From: JAWKWH01 sp963669455
GTDB lineage: Bacteria; Pseudomonadota; Alphaproteobacteria; Rhizobiales; Rhizobiaceae
Assembly (NCBI GenBank): GCA_963669455.1
Contig: OY770026.1
Location: forward strand, 620,001 to 684,000
Length of the DNA stretch: 64,000 nucleotides
Direction of reading: 5' to 3'
Shown: positions 35,552 through 42,810 of the stretch, one piece after another
Position numbering within the stretch: position 1 is the stretch's first letter
How the letters are laid out: each line of letters starts with the position of its first letter
The notes under the pieces: generated by a model
The model's input: only the letters and a program-made list of their open reading frames with translations
The model's database searches: none
Told to the model about the DNA's origin: nothing
Translations under genes and position numbers: made by a program

Positions 35552-36034
35552 TTACACGAACAGCTGGATGTTTCGGTGCGGTGCGTCGCAGTTGACGATG
35601 TCGACCCGTTTTTTCCGGATCTTCAATTCGCCCTCCATCACCGAAAGCGTATGCCGTGCCCAGCCGGCAAGGATGACCTGCTCGTCAAACCTCGTTTCGG
35701 CATAGTGAAAAGGCGTGTAGGTCTGATAGAGATTGGCATCGTGATCGATGGCATCGATTTGCGGGGCTTGCAGGAGATGCTGGCAGCGGCTTTTTGGTTT
35801 TTGCGAGAAGGTGCGTTCTCCTTCCAGCCGCTGAACCCGCGTGCGCAATAAAAGCATGTCTTCATAGAGCAGCGATGTTGTCAGCTTTTCTTCCTCCTGA
35901 TCCCATTCCAGCGGCATCCAGTAGATGCCGTCATCGGCAAAAAGTGCCAGCCAATCGAGGAATTTGCGCTCGTCGATCAGCCGGGCTTCGGCGATAATGA
36001 AATCGGCCAATTCCTTTTCGGTTGGTTTCATCAT
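35552..36034 (-). CDS. Ring-hydroxylating oxygenase beta subunit
   Basis: A 160-residue small subunit of the ring-hydroxylating dioxygenase beta family (NTF2-like fold). Typical features are EARLIDERKFLDWLALFADD near the N-terminus, YWMPLEWDQ and the central TRVQRLEGERTFSQKP. It has no redox centre and stabilises the alpha-subunit hexamer. The ATG overlaps the stop of the alpha-subunit gene by four bases. Confidence 0.92.
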   Translation of the reverse strand: MMKPTEKELADFIIAEARLIDERKFLDWLALFADDGIYWMPLEWDQEEEKLTTSLLYEDMLLLRTRVQRLEGERTFSQKPKSRCQHLLQAPQIDAIDHDANLYQTYTPFHYAETRFDEQVILAGWARHTLSVMEGELKIRKKRVDIVNCDAPHRNIQLFV

Positions 36035-37341
36035 TGAGCCCCGTCCATCGACATCACCATGAATTTTTCCCAGGCGCGAAACTGATTGCGCATCTGCGCT
36101 TCCGTCGTGCCGTTGTAGGTTGCAACCGGATTGTCGGCTTCATCCTCCTCATAAAGACGTTGAATGTTGACCCATTCCATGCCGTCGCTCATCAGGCCGC
36201 TCTGCGCCCGCTCATACATTTCCAGATCGTCATGGCCGACAATCGATGTTGGCGCGTTGATCAGGCGATTGTACATGGCGGTGCGCTCAAGCAGCATGTC
36301 CGGCGCGCCGACCAGCCGGAATATCCAGGATTCAACCAGGGTCTTGTCGGCAGCTACCGGTTTGAACAGCCGGAGCGACTGGATCGGCCCCTTGATCATC
36401 ATATTGGGGAAGTAGACCGTGTTATGCCGGTTTTCGCCTAAAATTTCCCTGGCGCGCTCTTCGCCATAAGCCTCGGTCATTTGTTCGAAATAGCCTGGCG
36501 CGACCGAGTAATCGGAATGGATCGAATGGTGCACGCCGGTATGGCCGTGGCCGTTGTCCCAGGTGCGGATGCCCATGCCTTCGAAGAATTCATAAGGTGA
36601 CATGAACGGCAAGATAACCTCGACAGCCATCGGCTTTGGACCGTCAACGCCCTCTTTGTCCCAGATATCCTTGACCGTGCCGGCTGAAGATTCATGCGCC
36701 ACCATCGGGTGGCAGGTGTCGGTCTGGTTTTCGACCAGCATTTTCCAGTTGCAATGATGCATGTAGCGCAATGGCGAACCGACCACCTCCAGCCGGCCTT
36801 GTGGCGACCGGTCGATCATGTTGTCGAGGCTGGAAAGCGATCCGCCGAAAAATTCCTCAAAATCCGCACCGCTGTCATTTAATCGCGCAAAGATAAAGCC
36901 GCGGTAGTTTTTGACATTTTCAACGGGTGTCATGCCCTTCGACGAGCAGGACTTTTCAAAGCCGGTATTCTCGTAGCCCTTTTTCAGCGGGATTGCGAGA
37001 AGCGATCCATCGGTCTTAAACGACCAGGCATGATACGGGCAGCGGAAGAATTTTCCCGTATTGCCCTTGGTGTCGATCACCACCTGCGTGCCCTTGTGCG
37101 GACAGCGGTTGTACATCAGCTTTACCGTATTGTCGGTATGGCGCGCCATCAAAACTGGCTGGTCGCCAATGGTGGTCGAATAATAATCACCCTTGTTGGG
37201 TATCTGGCTGTCATGGCCGACATAGATCCAGCTATTGCGGAAAAGATGTTTCATCTCTTCGGCAAAGACCGCATCGCTGGTGTAGACGTCGCGGTGCACC
37301 TCTGCGGGACGGAGTAATTTAGTAATGTCTAATTTATTCAC
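36031..37341 (-). CDS. Ring-hydroxylating oxygenase alpha subunit (Rieske)
   Basis: A 436-residue terminal oxygenase large subunit. The Rieske [2Fe-2S] ligands are in NRCPHKG and RCPYHAW. The mononuclear iron site is visible as QTDTCHPMVAHES, giving the Asp-x2-His-x4-His pattern that links neighbouring subunits. It would add oxygen to an aromatic ring using electrons from the adjacent reductase. Start set at GTG 37341, five bases after a GGGGG stretch; a GTG at 37359 is the alternative. Substrate assignment to indole-3-acetate rests on neighbours. Confidence 0.92.
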   Translation of the reverse strand: MNKLDITKLLRPAEVHRDVYTSDAVFAEEMKHLFRNSWIYVGHDSQIPNKGDYYSTTIGDQPVLMARHTDNTVKLMYNRCPHKGTQVVIDTKGNTGKFFRCPYHAWSFKTDGSLLAIPLKKGYENTGFEKSCSSKGMTPVENVKNYRGFIFARLNDSGADFEEFFGGSLSSLDNMIDRSPQGRLEVVGSPLRYMHHCNWKMLVENQTDTCHPMVAHESSAGTVKDIWDKEGVDGPKPMAVEVILPFMSPYEFFEGMGIRTWDNGHGHTGVHHSIHSDYSVAPGYFEQMTEAYGEERAREILGENRHNTVYFPNMMIKGPIQSLRLFKPVAADKTLVESWIFRLVGAPDMLLERTAMYNRLINAPTSIVGHDDLEMYERAQSGLMSDGMEWVNIQRLYEEDEADNPVATYNGTTEAQMRNQFRAWEKFMVMSMDGAQ

Positions 37342-37371
37342 AATCTCCCCCTTTTTCACATCGTCAACGCT

Positions 37372-38394
37372 TCACAAATCAAGCACCAGCCGAGGTGTTT
37401 TTGACCGTGAAACGCATATTTGCATCACCGAACCGGAAGCCTTTTCATCATCGGACAGCACTACATCGCGGTGATCGGGCACGCCGGAGATGACCTCGGT
37501 CTGGCAAATGCCACAATCGCCGCGCTGACAGTCATAGAGCACGTCATGGCCGGCTTCCTCCAGCACATCGATAATGCTTTTTCCGTCGGGAACCGGCAAG
37601 ACTTCGCCAGTTGACGCCAGTTCGATTTCAAACGCACTGCCGGCTGCCGCTTCGACCTGGTTTGTGAACAGTTCGAAATGAATATGATCATCGGCAAAAC
37701 CATACGATCTGGCGGCCTCCTGCGCGGCGTCGATCATGCCCCGGGGGCCGCAGACATAAATATGACCGACCGGAGAGAGGTTATTGATGACCGCAGTGAG
37801 GTCAAGCGCATTTTCTGCATCATCATAGTGCAGCTCAAGCCTGTCGCGGGCGATAGTGCGAAGCGGCTCGACAAACGCCAGCGCATCACTGCTGCGGCCG
37901 GCATAATGCAGCTGATAATCCTTGCCCGACCGTGCCAGATGGGAAACCATCGCGGTGATTGGGGTAATGCCGATGCCGCCGGCAAGAAAGGTGACCGGGC
38001 CTTCACTGCCGATGAGCGGAAAATCGTTTACCGGTTTTGTTGCCGAAATGATGTCGCCGGTGCTCAGCCGGTGCATGAAGCGCGATCCGCCGGTGCTTTC
38101 CTCTTCAAGCCGCACGGCGATGCGGTAGCCTTCGGTATCCGGTATAGGCTCAAGATCGATCAGCGAATAGGCGCGCTCACCACCTTCAGGAAGAGAAATT
38201 TTGATATGCGCTCCGGGTTCAAAGTCCGGGAGTTTTTCATCACCTGCCGGCATCAGTCGAAACGACCTGATTGCCTTTGTTTCGATCGAAATCCCGGCAA
38301 CACGAAGCGCAAGTTCAGCCATGGCGCTGGCCAATATTTGTGCCTGGGTTTGTGCCATTGTCTGCGCCGGGTGTAACCGGGAGGCCACAAGCAT
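37372..38394 (-). CDS. Oxygenase reductase component, flavin plus C-terminal [2Fe-2S] (phthalate dioxygenase reductase type)
   Basis: A 340-residue electron-transfer protein. It has a flavin-binding domain with ERAYSLIDLEP, an NAD-binding domain with FLAGGIGITPITAM and VCGPRGMI, and a C-terminal plant-type ferredoxin domain with DCQRGDCGICQTE (Cys-x4-Cys-x2-Cys) and a final Cys in MQICVSRS. It passes electrons from NAD(P)H to the Rieske oxygenase encoded next. First gene of the operon, divergent from the MarR gene. The N-terminus before residue 13 is uncertain. Confidence 0.92.
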   Translation of the reverse strand: MLVASRLHPAQTMAQTQAQILASAMAELALRVAGISIETKAIRSFRLMPAGDEKLPDFEPGAHIKISLPEGGERAYSLIDLEPIPDTEGYRIAVRLEEESTGGSRFMHRLSTGDIISATKPVNDFPLIGSEGPVTFLAGGIGITPITAMVSHLARSGKDYQLHYAGRSSDALAFVEPLRTIARDRLELHYDDAENALDLTAVINNLSPVGHIYVCGPRGMIDAAQEAARSYGFADDHIHFELFTNQVEAAAGSAFEIELASTGEVLPVPDGKSIIDVLEEAGHDVLYDCQRGDCGICQTEVISGVPDHRDVVLSDDEKASGSVMQICVSRSKTPRLVLDL

Positions 38395-38597
38395 ATCTTC
38401 GACCCGGCTTGTTCGGCTTGCCTGGCAATTTCCCTCCCTTGGACAGGCTCAATCGGTGCGGCCTATCGCTTGATATTATATTCCATTTCATATATTTAGA
38501 CCTGAAGAGACGGATGTCAAGTTCGAATATTATGTTACGAAATTTGTTGAATGAGTAAAAATATTGTTGCAGGTTGGTTTCACTGGGAGGTGTTTGA
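38395..38597. promoter_or_regulatory. AT-rich divergent promoter region between reductase and marR genes
   Basis: About 200 bases, much more AT-rich than the genes around it (for example GATATTATATTCCATTTC and TTCGAATATTATGTTACGAA, about 38470-38545). It must carry the promoters of the eight-gene aromatic operon and of marR, and probably MarR operators. I could not pin down a single convincing operator. Confidence 0.5.
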
Positions 38598-39062
38598 GTG
38601 AAGCATTTGGCGCAGGTTTCGGTTGTTGGCGACGGCTCGTCTCCGTTTGTTGACAATTATCTGCTTTACCTGCTGGCGGCTGCCAGCCACAGCCTGTCGG
38701 CGAAATTTCACACTCTGGTCAAACAGCAGGGCATAAGCGTCAATGAATGGCGGGTGCTGGCTTGCCTTGCCGACCGTCCGGGTCTGATGTTGACGGAGCT
38801 GGCTGATTTCGTCCTTTTTGAACAGTCTCATCTGTCCAAGGTCATCGATCGCATGGTTGCACAGGGGCTTGTCGAACGGGCAAGGGCAGACGATGACCGC
38901 CGTAAGGTCTTGATCCAGATAAGCCAAACGGGAAGAGATGTGGTCCGGCCGCTGATTGGCGCTGCCGAAAGCCATGAAACTGCGTCGGCACAGTGTCTCA
39001 GCAAAACAGAACTGATTGCCCTGAAGAGAACCCTTAACAAGCTGATCGGCTACAATGGTTGA
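38598..39062 (+). CDS. MarR-family transcriptional regulator
   Basis: A 154-residue winged-helix MarR regulator with INEWRVL-like N-terminal helix (SVNEWRVLACLADRPG), the recognition part LADFVLFEQSHLSKVIDRMV, and the wing RARADDDRRKVLIQIS. The GTG start has GGGAGGT nine bases before it. It is divergent from the Rieske oxygenase operon and upstream of the TRAP transporter genes, so it likely controls both in response to the aromatic substrate. MarR regulators govern iad-type auxin degradation loci, consistent with the proposed role. Confidence 0.9.
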   Translation: MKHLAQVSVVGDGSSPFVDNYLLYLLAAASHSLSAKFHTLVKQQGISVNEWRVLACLADRPGLMLTELADFVLFEQSHLSKVIDRMVAQGLVERARADDDRRKVLIQISQTGRDVVRPLIGAAESHETASAQCLSKTELIALKRTLNKLIGYNG

Positions 39063-39162
39063 TCGTTGCAAATCACTGCTGATAAAAATGCCGGCTGTAA
39101 TTGCCGGCACAGGTAGATCTCGCGCATTTTTACACAAAAACGAAAATCAAAGGGAGGAACCC

Positions 39163-40185
39163 ATGTTTTTAACTGCAATCAAGAGACTGGCCCTGGGCGT
39201 TGCCTTGACCGCTGGTAGCACGGTGACGGCACTGGCGGCCGACACGACACTGATTATTTCGAGCTGGGCGCCGCCAACGCACGGCATCAACAGTATTGCC
39301 TGGCCGCGCTTTATCAAGATGATTGAGGAAGCAACCGATGGAAGGGTGACGGCCGAGGTGAAATACAAGCTGGCGCCACCGCCGGCCCAGCTCGACCTGG
39401 TGCAAGATGGTGCTGCTGACATCGGCTGGACTTTCCATGGCTACAATCCGGGCCGCTTCGTGGCGACCAAGATGATCGAATTGCCGGGCTATGAAGGCAA
39501 TGCGGCGGCGGCATCCGTTGCCTATTGGCGTGCGCATGAAAAATTCTTTGCCAGCGCCGGGGAACATAGGGGCATAAAGCTTGTTGCGCTGCATACCCAT
39601 GGGCCCGGCCTCCTGCACTCGGCCAAAAAGGTCATGTCACTTGGCGACATTAACGGCATGAAACTGCGCCTTGGCGGCGGCGTGTCGAATGCAGTTGGCT
39701 CCGCTCTTGGCGCAACGGCAATCAACGTACCTGCTCCGAAGGTCTACGAGACGCTGTCCTCCAACGCCGCCGATGGCGTGATGATGCCGATGGAAGGCAA
39801 GAAGGGCTTTAAACTGACGGAAGTCGCACAGAACACATTCATGGTTCCAGGCGGGTTCTACCGCGGTTCGTTTGCCACTTTCATGAACCAGGAAAAATTC
39901 GATTCACTATCCGAACAGGACAGGGCCGCGCTTGACAAACTGTTTGGTGAAGCGATTTCAAAAATGTTTGGTGAAACCTGGGACACGATTGACGAGGCAG
40001 GCAAAGCGGCATCCGAGGCTGCGGCCGACAATTCAATCAACATGGCCTCCGACGCCGATGCCGCCAAATACAAGGAACTGTCAGGCCCGATTATCGAAGG
40101 TGTTTTGGAGGAAGTTTCGGCCAAGGGCATTGACGCCAAGGCGGCAATGGAATTCATCGCCAGTGAAATGAAGGGCATGATGTAA
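39163..40185 (+). CDS. TRAP transporter substrate-binding protein (DctP type)
   Basis: A 340-residue periplasmic binding protein. The signal peptide is MFLTAIKRLALGVALTAGST with cleavage near ALA-A. Family features are ISSWAPPTHGINSIAWPRF, QLDLVQDGAADIGW and KLRLGGGVSNAVG, with the conserved Arg that pairs with the carboxylate of the ligand. AGGGAGGA lies directly before the chosen ATG; the longer in-frame extension overlaps marR and is rejected. The ligand is likely an organic acid, perhaps the aromatic acid degraded by the adjacent operon. Confidence 0.9.
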   Translation: MFLTAIKRLALGVALTAGSTVTALAADTTLIISSWAPPTHGINSIAWPRFIKMIEEATDGRVTAEVKYKLAPPPAQLDLVQDGAADIGWTFHGYNPGRFVATKMIELPGYEGNAAAASVAYWRAHEKFFASAGEHRGIKLVALHTHGPGLLHSAKKVMSLGDINGMKLRLGGGVSNAVGSALGATAINVPAPKVYETLSSNAADGVMMPMEGKKGFKLTEVAQNTFMVPGGFYRGSFATFMNQEKFDSLSEQDRAALDKLFGEAISKMFGETWDTIDEAGKAASEAAADNSINMASDADAAKYKELSGPIIEGVLEEVSAKGIDAKAAMEFIASEMKGMM

Positions 40186-40189
40186 GCAA

Positions 40190-40726
40190 ATGGGTCAAGT
40201 GGCGGAAAACGTCGCAAAACCAGGCGCGGCCGGCCTTAAAAAGGCTGGCCGCATTGTCGTCATGCTGCCGTCATGGCTGGCGGCAACGACACTATTTGCC
40301 CTGATGGCCATGACCTTTGCCGATGTTGTTTTGCGCAGCACGTTTGATGCACCGCTGGCTGCCGGAACCGAATTGACCAAGATTTTCATGGCAATTATCG
40401 TTTTTTCCGCGTTGCCGCTGGTGACATGGCGCGGCGAGGGGATCGTGGTTGATTTGCTTGACCCTTTCTTCAGCAAAACATTGGCGCGTATCCGCGACTT
40501 CGCTGTCGATTTGGCCAGCGGAATATTGCTGTTCTGGCCGGCGATGCGAAGCTGGGACTTTGTCGGACGCGCAATCACGTATGGTGACACGACGGAGTTT
40601 TTGCAAATTCCGCAGTTTTATGTGGTGGCCTTCATATCGGTCAGTACGTTTGCGACGGCTATTGTGCTGGTTGTCCGGGCGCTGACCGGAATCATCAGGC
40701 CTGGCCTGGTTTCGTCGCGAAACTAG
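40190..40726 (+). CDS. TRAP transporter small permease (DctQ type)
   Basis: A 178-residue protein with four membrane helices, starting around residues 25, 65, 100 and 145. FADVVLRSTFDAPLAAGTEL and VTWRGEGIVVDLLDPF are typical of DctQ subunits. It begins four bases after the dctP stop. Its TAG stop codon is part of the CTAG that opens a 17-base match to a repeat at 59.85 kb. Confidence 0.88.
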   Translation: MGQVAENVAKPGAAGLKKAGRIVVMLPSWLAATTLFALMAMTFADVVLRSTFDAPLAAGTELTKIFMAIIVFSALPLVTWRGEGIVVDLLDPFFSKTLARIRDFAVDLASGILLFWPAMRSWDFVGRAITYGDTTEFLQIPQFYVVAFISVSTFATAIVLVVRALTGIIRPGLVSSRN

Positions 40727-40750
40727 TGTCCCGAATCCGGTTTAAATGAG
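40723..40750. repeat. Fragment of a CTAG-bounded repeat after dctQ
   Basis: CTAGTGTCCCGAATCCG (40723-40739) is the exact reverse complement of 59851-59867. It is followed by GTTTAAATGAG, similar to the termini of the 300-350 bp element. It sits in an unusual 216-base gap between dctQ and dctM. Confidence 0.6.
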
Positions 40751-40942
40751 GGCGGTGTGATGAGGGTTTTTGCCAGCGAAATGTTCAGGCAAGCCCGGAC
40801 AAGGACCTCCAGTCAAAAAAAGGCTCAAGGCTTTGATTAGCAGAAACGGAGAAAAATTGTTTCAGCTTGGCTCTTCACATCAGATGTGTTGCCACGCCCG
40901 GGTTTTTGTGTGGAATCGCATCGCTGAAAGCCGCTGCATCCC

Positions 40943-42256
40943 ATGCTGATTTCCATACTGGGCTTTGCCGCTGTTCTTTTTTTGGTGTTTTTGCGCATGC
41001 CGATTGCGATTGCCATGGGGCTGGTCGGTATTGCCGGCTATTCGCAGCTGACAAACCTGAAGGCGGCGATATCGATGGCTGCCCGGTTGATTATCGATAC
41101 GGCACAGGATTATGGCCTCTCGGTAGTGCCGCTGTTCATCCTGATGGGTCTGTTCGTCAACAAGGGCGGGCTGTCGCGCGAGCTTTACCAGGTGTCATAT
41201 GCATTTCTGGGTCATTTGCGCGGCGGGCTTGCCATGGCGACCATTGTTGCCTGTGCCGGATTTTCGGCGATCTGCGGCTCGTCGCTCGCCACGGCTGCAA
41301 CGATGTCCAAAGTGGCTATGCCGCAGATGCGCAAATATGGCTATGCCGACCGCCTGTCGACGGCATCCATCGCCGCCGGTGGCACGTTGGGTATCCTTAT
41401 TCCGCCGAGCGTCATCCTGGTCATCTATGGTCTGCTCACCGAAACAAGCATCGGTAAACTGTTCATCGCCGGCATTATCCCCGGTATCATCGGCGTATTG
41501 TTCTATCTCATTGCCGTGCGCTACACGGTTGCGCGTGACCCTAAAGCCGGACCCGCCGGAGAGCGGACATCATGGAAAGACCGGCTTGGTGCCGTGCGCG
41601 GCGTGTGGGCGGTGTTGCTGTTGTTTTTCATCGTGATAGGCGGGCTTTACGGTTTTCTGGACTTCTGGCCTCTCAATCTCACTTTCTCGCCAACCGAAGC
41701 TGCCGGTATGGGTGCAGCGGGTGCGTTCGTAATCGCATTGTCGCGCGGCAATCTTTCTTTTGCAGATGTGCGTGAAGTGCTGATGGAGACCGCGCACACA
41801 ACTGCAGCGTTGTTTACCGTGCTGATCGGTGCCTGGATTTTTTCCAACTTCATCAATCTGGCCGGCCTGCCGGAACAATTGCTGGCCTGGATCACCGCAA
41901 TGGGTTTTGGCCCGATGGCCGTGATGCTGATGATCATTTTGGTCTATGTGATTCTCGGCTGCGTGTTTGAAAGCCTGTCAATGCTGCTGCTGACGGTGCC
42001 GATCTTCTTTCCGTTGGTGACAAGTCTCGGATTTGACCCGGTCTGGTTCGGCGTGATTGTGGTGGTGGTTACCGAGATCAGCCTGATCACCCCGCCGGTG
42101 GGGCTGAACGTCTTTGTGTTGAAAGGCGTGGTCGGTGATGTCTCGACCTCGACGATTTTCCGCGGCGTCACGCCGTTCTGGATCGTCGATATTATGCGCC
42201 TTGCCTTGCTGCTGTTTGTGCCCTGGCTGGTTCTGGTGTTGCCGAACTCGATGTGA
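40943..42256 (+). CDS. TRAP transporter large permease (DctM type)
   Basis: A 437-residue membrane protein with about 12-13 helices. Family blocks are RMPIAIAMGLVGIAGY, PLFILMGLFVNKGGLSRELY, GFSAICGSSLATAATMSKVA, AAGGTLGILIPPSVILVIYG and TPPVGLNVFVLKG. It forms the sodium-coupled transport channel with the DctQ subunit. Unusually, 216 bases separate it from dctQ, and no strong ribosome site precedes the ATG; coupling with dctQ has been lost. Confidence 0.92.
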   Translation: MLISILGFAAVLFLVFLRMPIAIAMGLVGIAGYSQLTNLKAAISMAARLIIDTAQDYGLSVVPLFILMGLFVNKGGLSRELYQVSYAFLGHLRGGLAMATIVACAGFSAICGSSLATAATMSKVAMPQMRKYGYADRLSTASIAAGGTLGILIPPSVILVIYGLLTETSIGKLFIAGIIPGIIGVLFYLIAVRYTVARDPKAGPAGERTSWKDRLGAVRGVWAVLLLFFIVIGGLYGFLDFWPLNLTFSPTEAAGMGAAGAFVIALSRGNLSFADVREVLMETAHTTAALFTVLIGAWIFSNFINLAGLPEQLLAWITAMGFGPMAVMLMIILVYVILGCVFESLSMLLLTVPIFFPLVTSLGFDPVWFGVIVVVVTEISLITPPVGLNVFVLKGVVGDVSTSTIFRGVTPFWIVDIMRLALLLFVPWLVLVLPNSM

Positions 42257-42274
42257 TGGGGTCGGAAAATCTGT

Positions 42275-42631
42275 TCATTCGCCATCCTCGGTGAGAAAAC
42301 GCCGGTTGACCCAGCCACGCTGTGCGCCCTCATGGCCAATCAGGCACCAGTGAGGCATGTTGGCGAGTTTTTGCTGCATTTCCTCCGATAGCGAAAACCA
42401 TTGTTCGCGCGTGGTCGTCGGTACACAAATCACAACATCGATCTTGCTGGCATTGTGGGCAAGTGCGCCCAGAACCGCGTAGCCCGTGCCGGGCCCGGCT
42501 CGAAAATTCAGCGTATCGCCGGGTTTGACATTCCACACACGCCAAAAATCCGGACCGTCGGCGGTGGCAAGCGCATTTGTCGCCGTCGCTGCTAGAGCGA
42601 GCACTGTCAGAAAGAAACAGGCCGGTTTCAT
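42275..42631 (-). CDS. Secreted SH3-like domain protein
   Basis: A 118-residue protein with a signal peptide (MKPACFFLTVLALAATATNA) and one bacterial SH3-like domain: VKPGDTLNFRAGPGTGYAVL, then LAHNASKIDV and RGWVNRRFL. Such domains bind peptidoglycan or cell-wall peptides. The start at 42631 has GGAG seven bases upstream; the TTG four codons earlier would sit on that ribosome site. It faces the TRAP operon convergently. Confidence 0.82.
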   Translation of the reverse strand: MKPACFFLTVLALAATATNALATADGPDFWRVWNVKPGDTLNFRAGPGTGYAVLGALAHNASKIDVVICVPTTTREQWFSLSEEMQQKLANMPHWCLIGHEGAQRGWVNRRFLTEDGE

Positions 42632-42744
42632 TTTTTTCTCCAATCACGATAAAAATGACAGGAACTGGCAGTTGGCTGATACTATAAACGAAACGTAGCA
42701 AATGCCCAATTGCGTGCCTGCGCGGTTTGGTATAACCGTTTGGT

Positions 42745-42759
42745 GTTCGGCTTTTGTTC
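42745..42759. promoter_or_regulatory. LexA (SOS) box upstream of uvrA
   Basis: GTTCGGCTTTTGTTC is an exact GTTC-N7-GTTC site, the alphaproteobacterial LexA recognition sequence, located 51 bases before the uvrA start. It predicts SOS induction of uvrA. Confidence 0.85.
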
Positions 42760-42810
42760 ATGGCCGCATATGGCGCACGGTAACGTCGCGACAATCAGAT
42801 TTGAGGAAAA

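Noticed and set aside
40867..41457. Plus-strand frame in the dctQ-dctM gap running into dctM
   Set aside because: Most of it is the wrong frame of dctM; the unique part is short and has no recognisable protein character.
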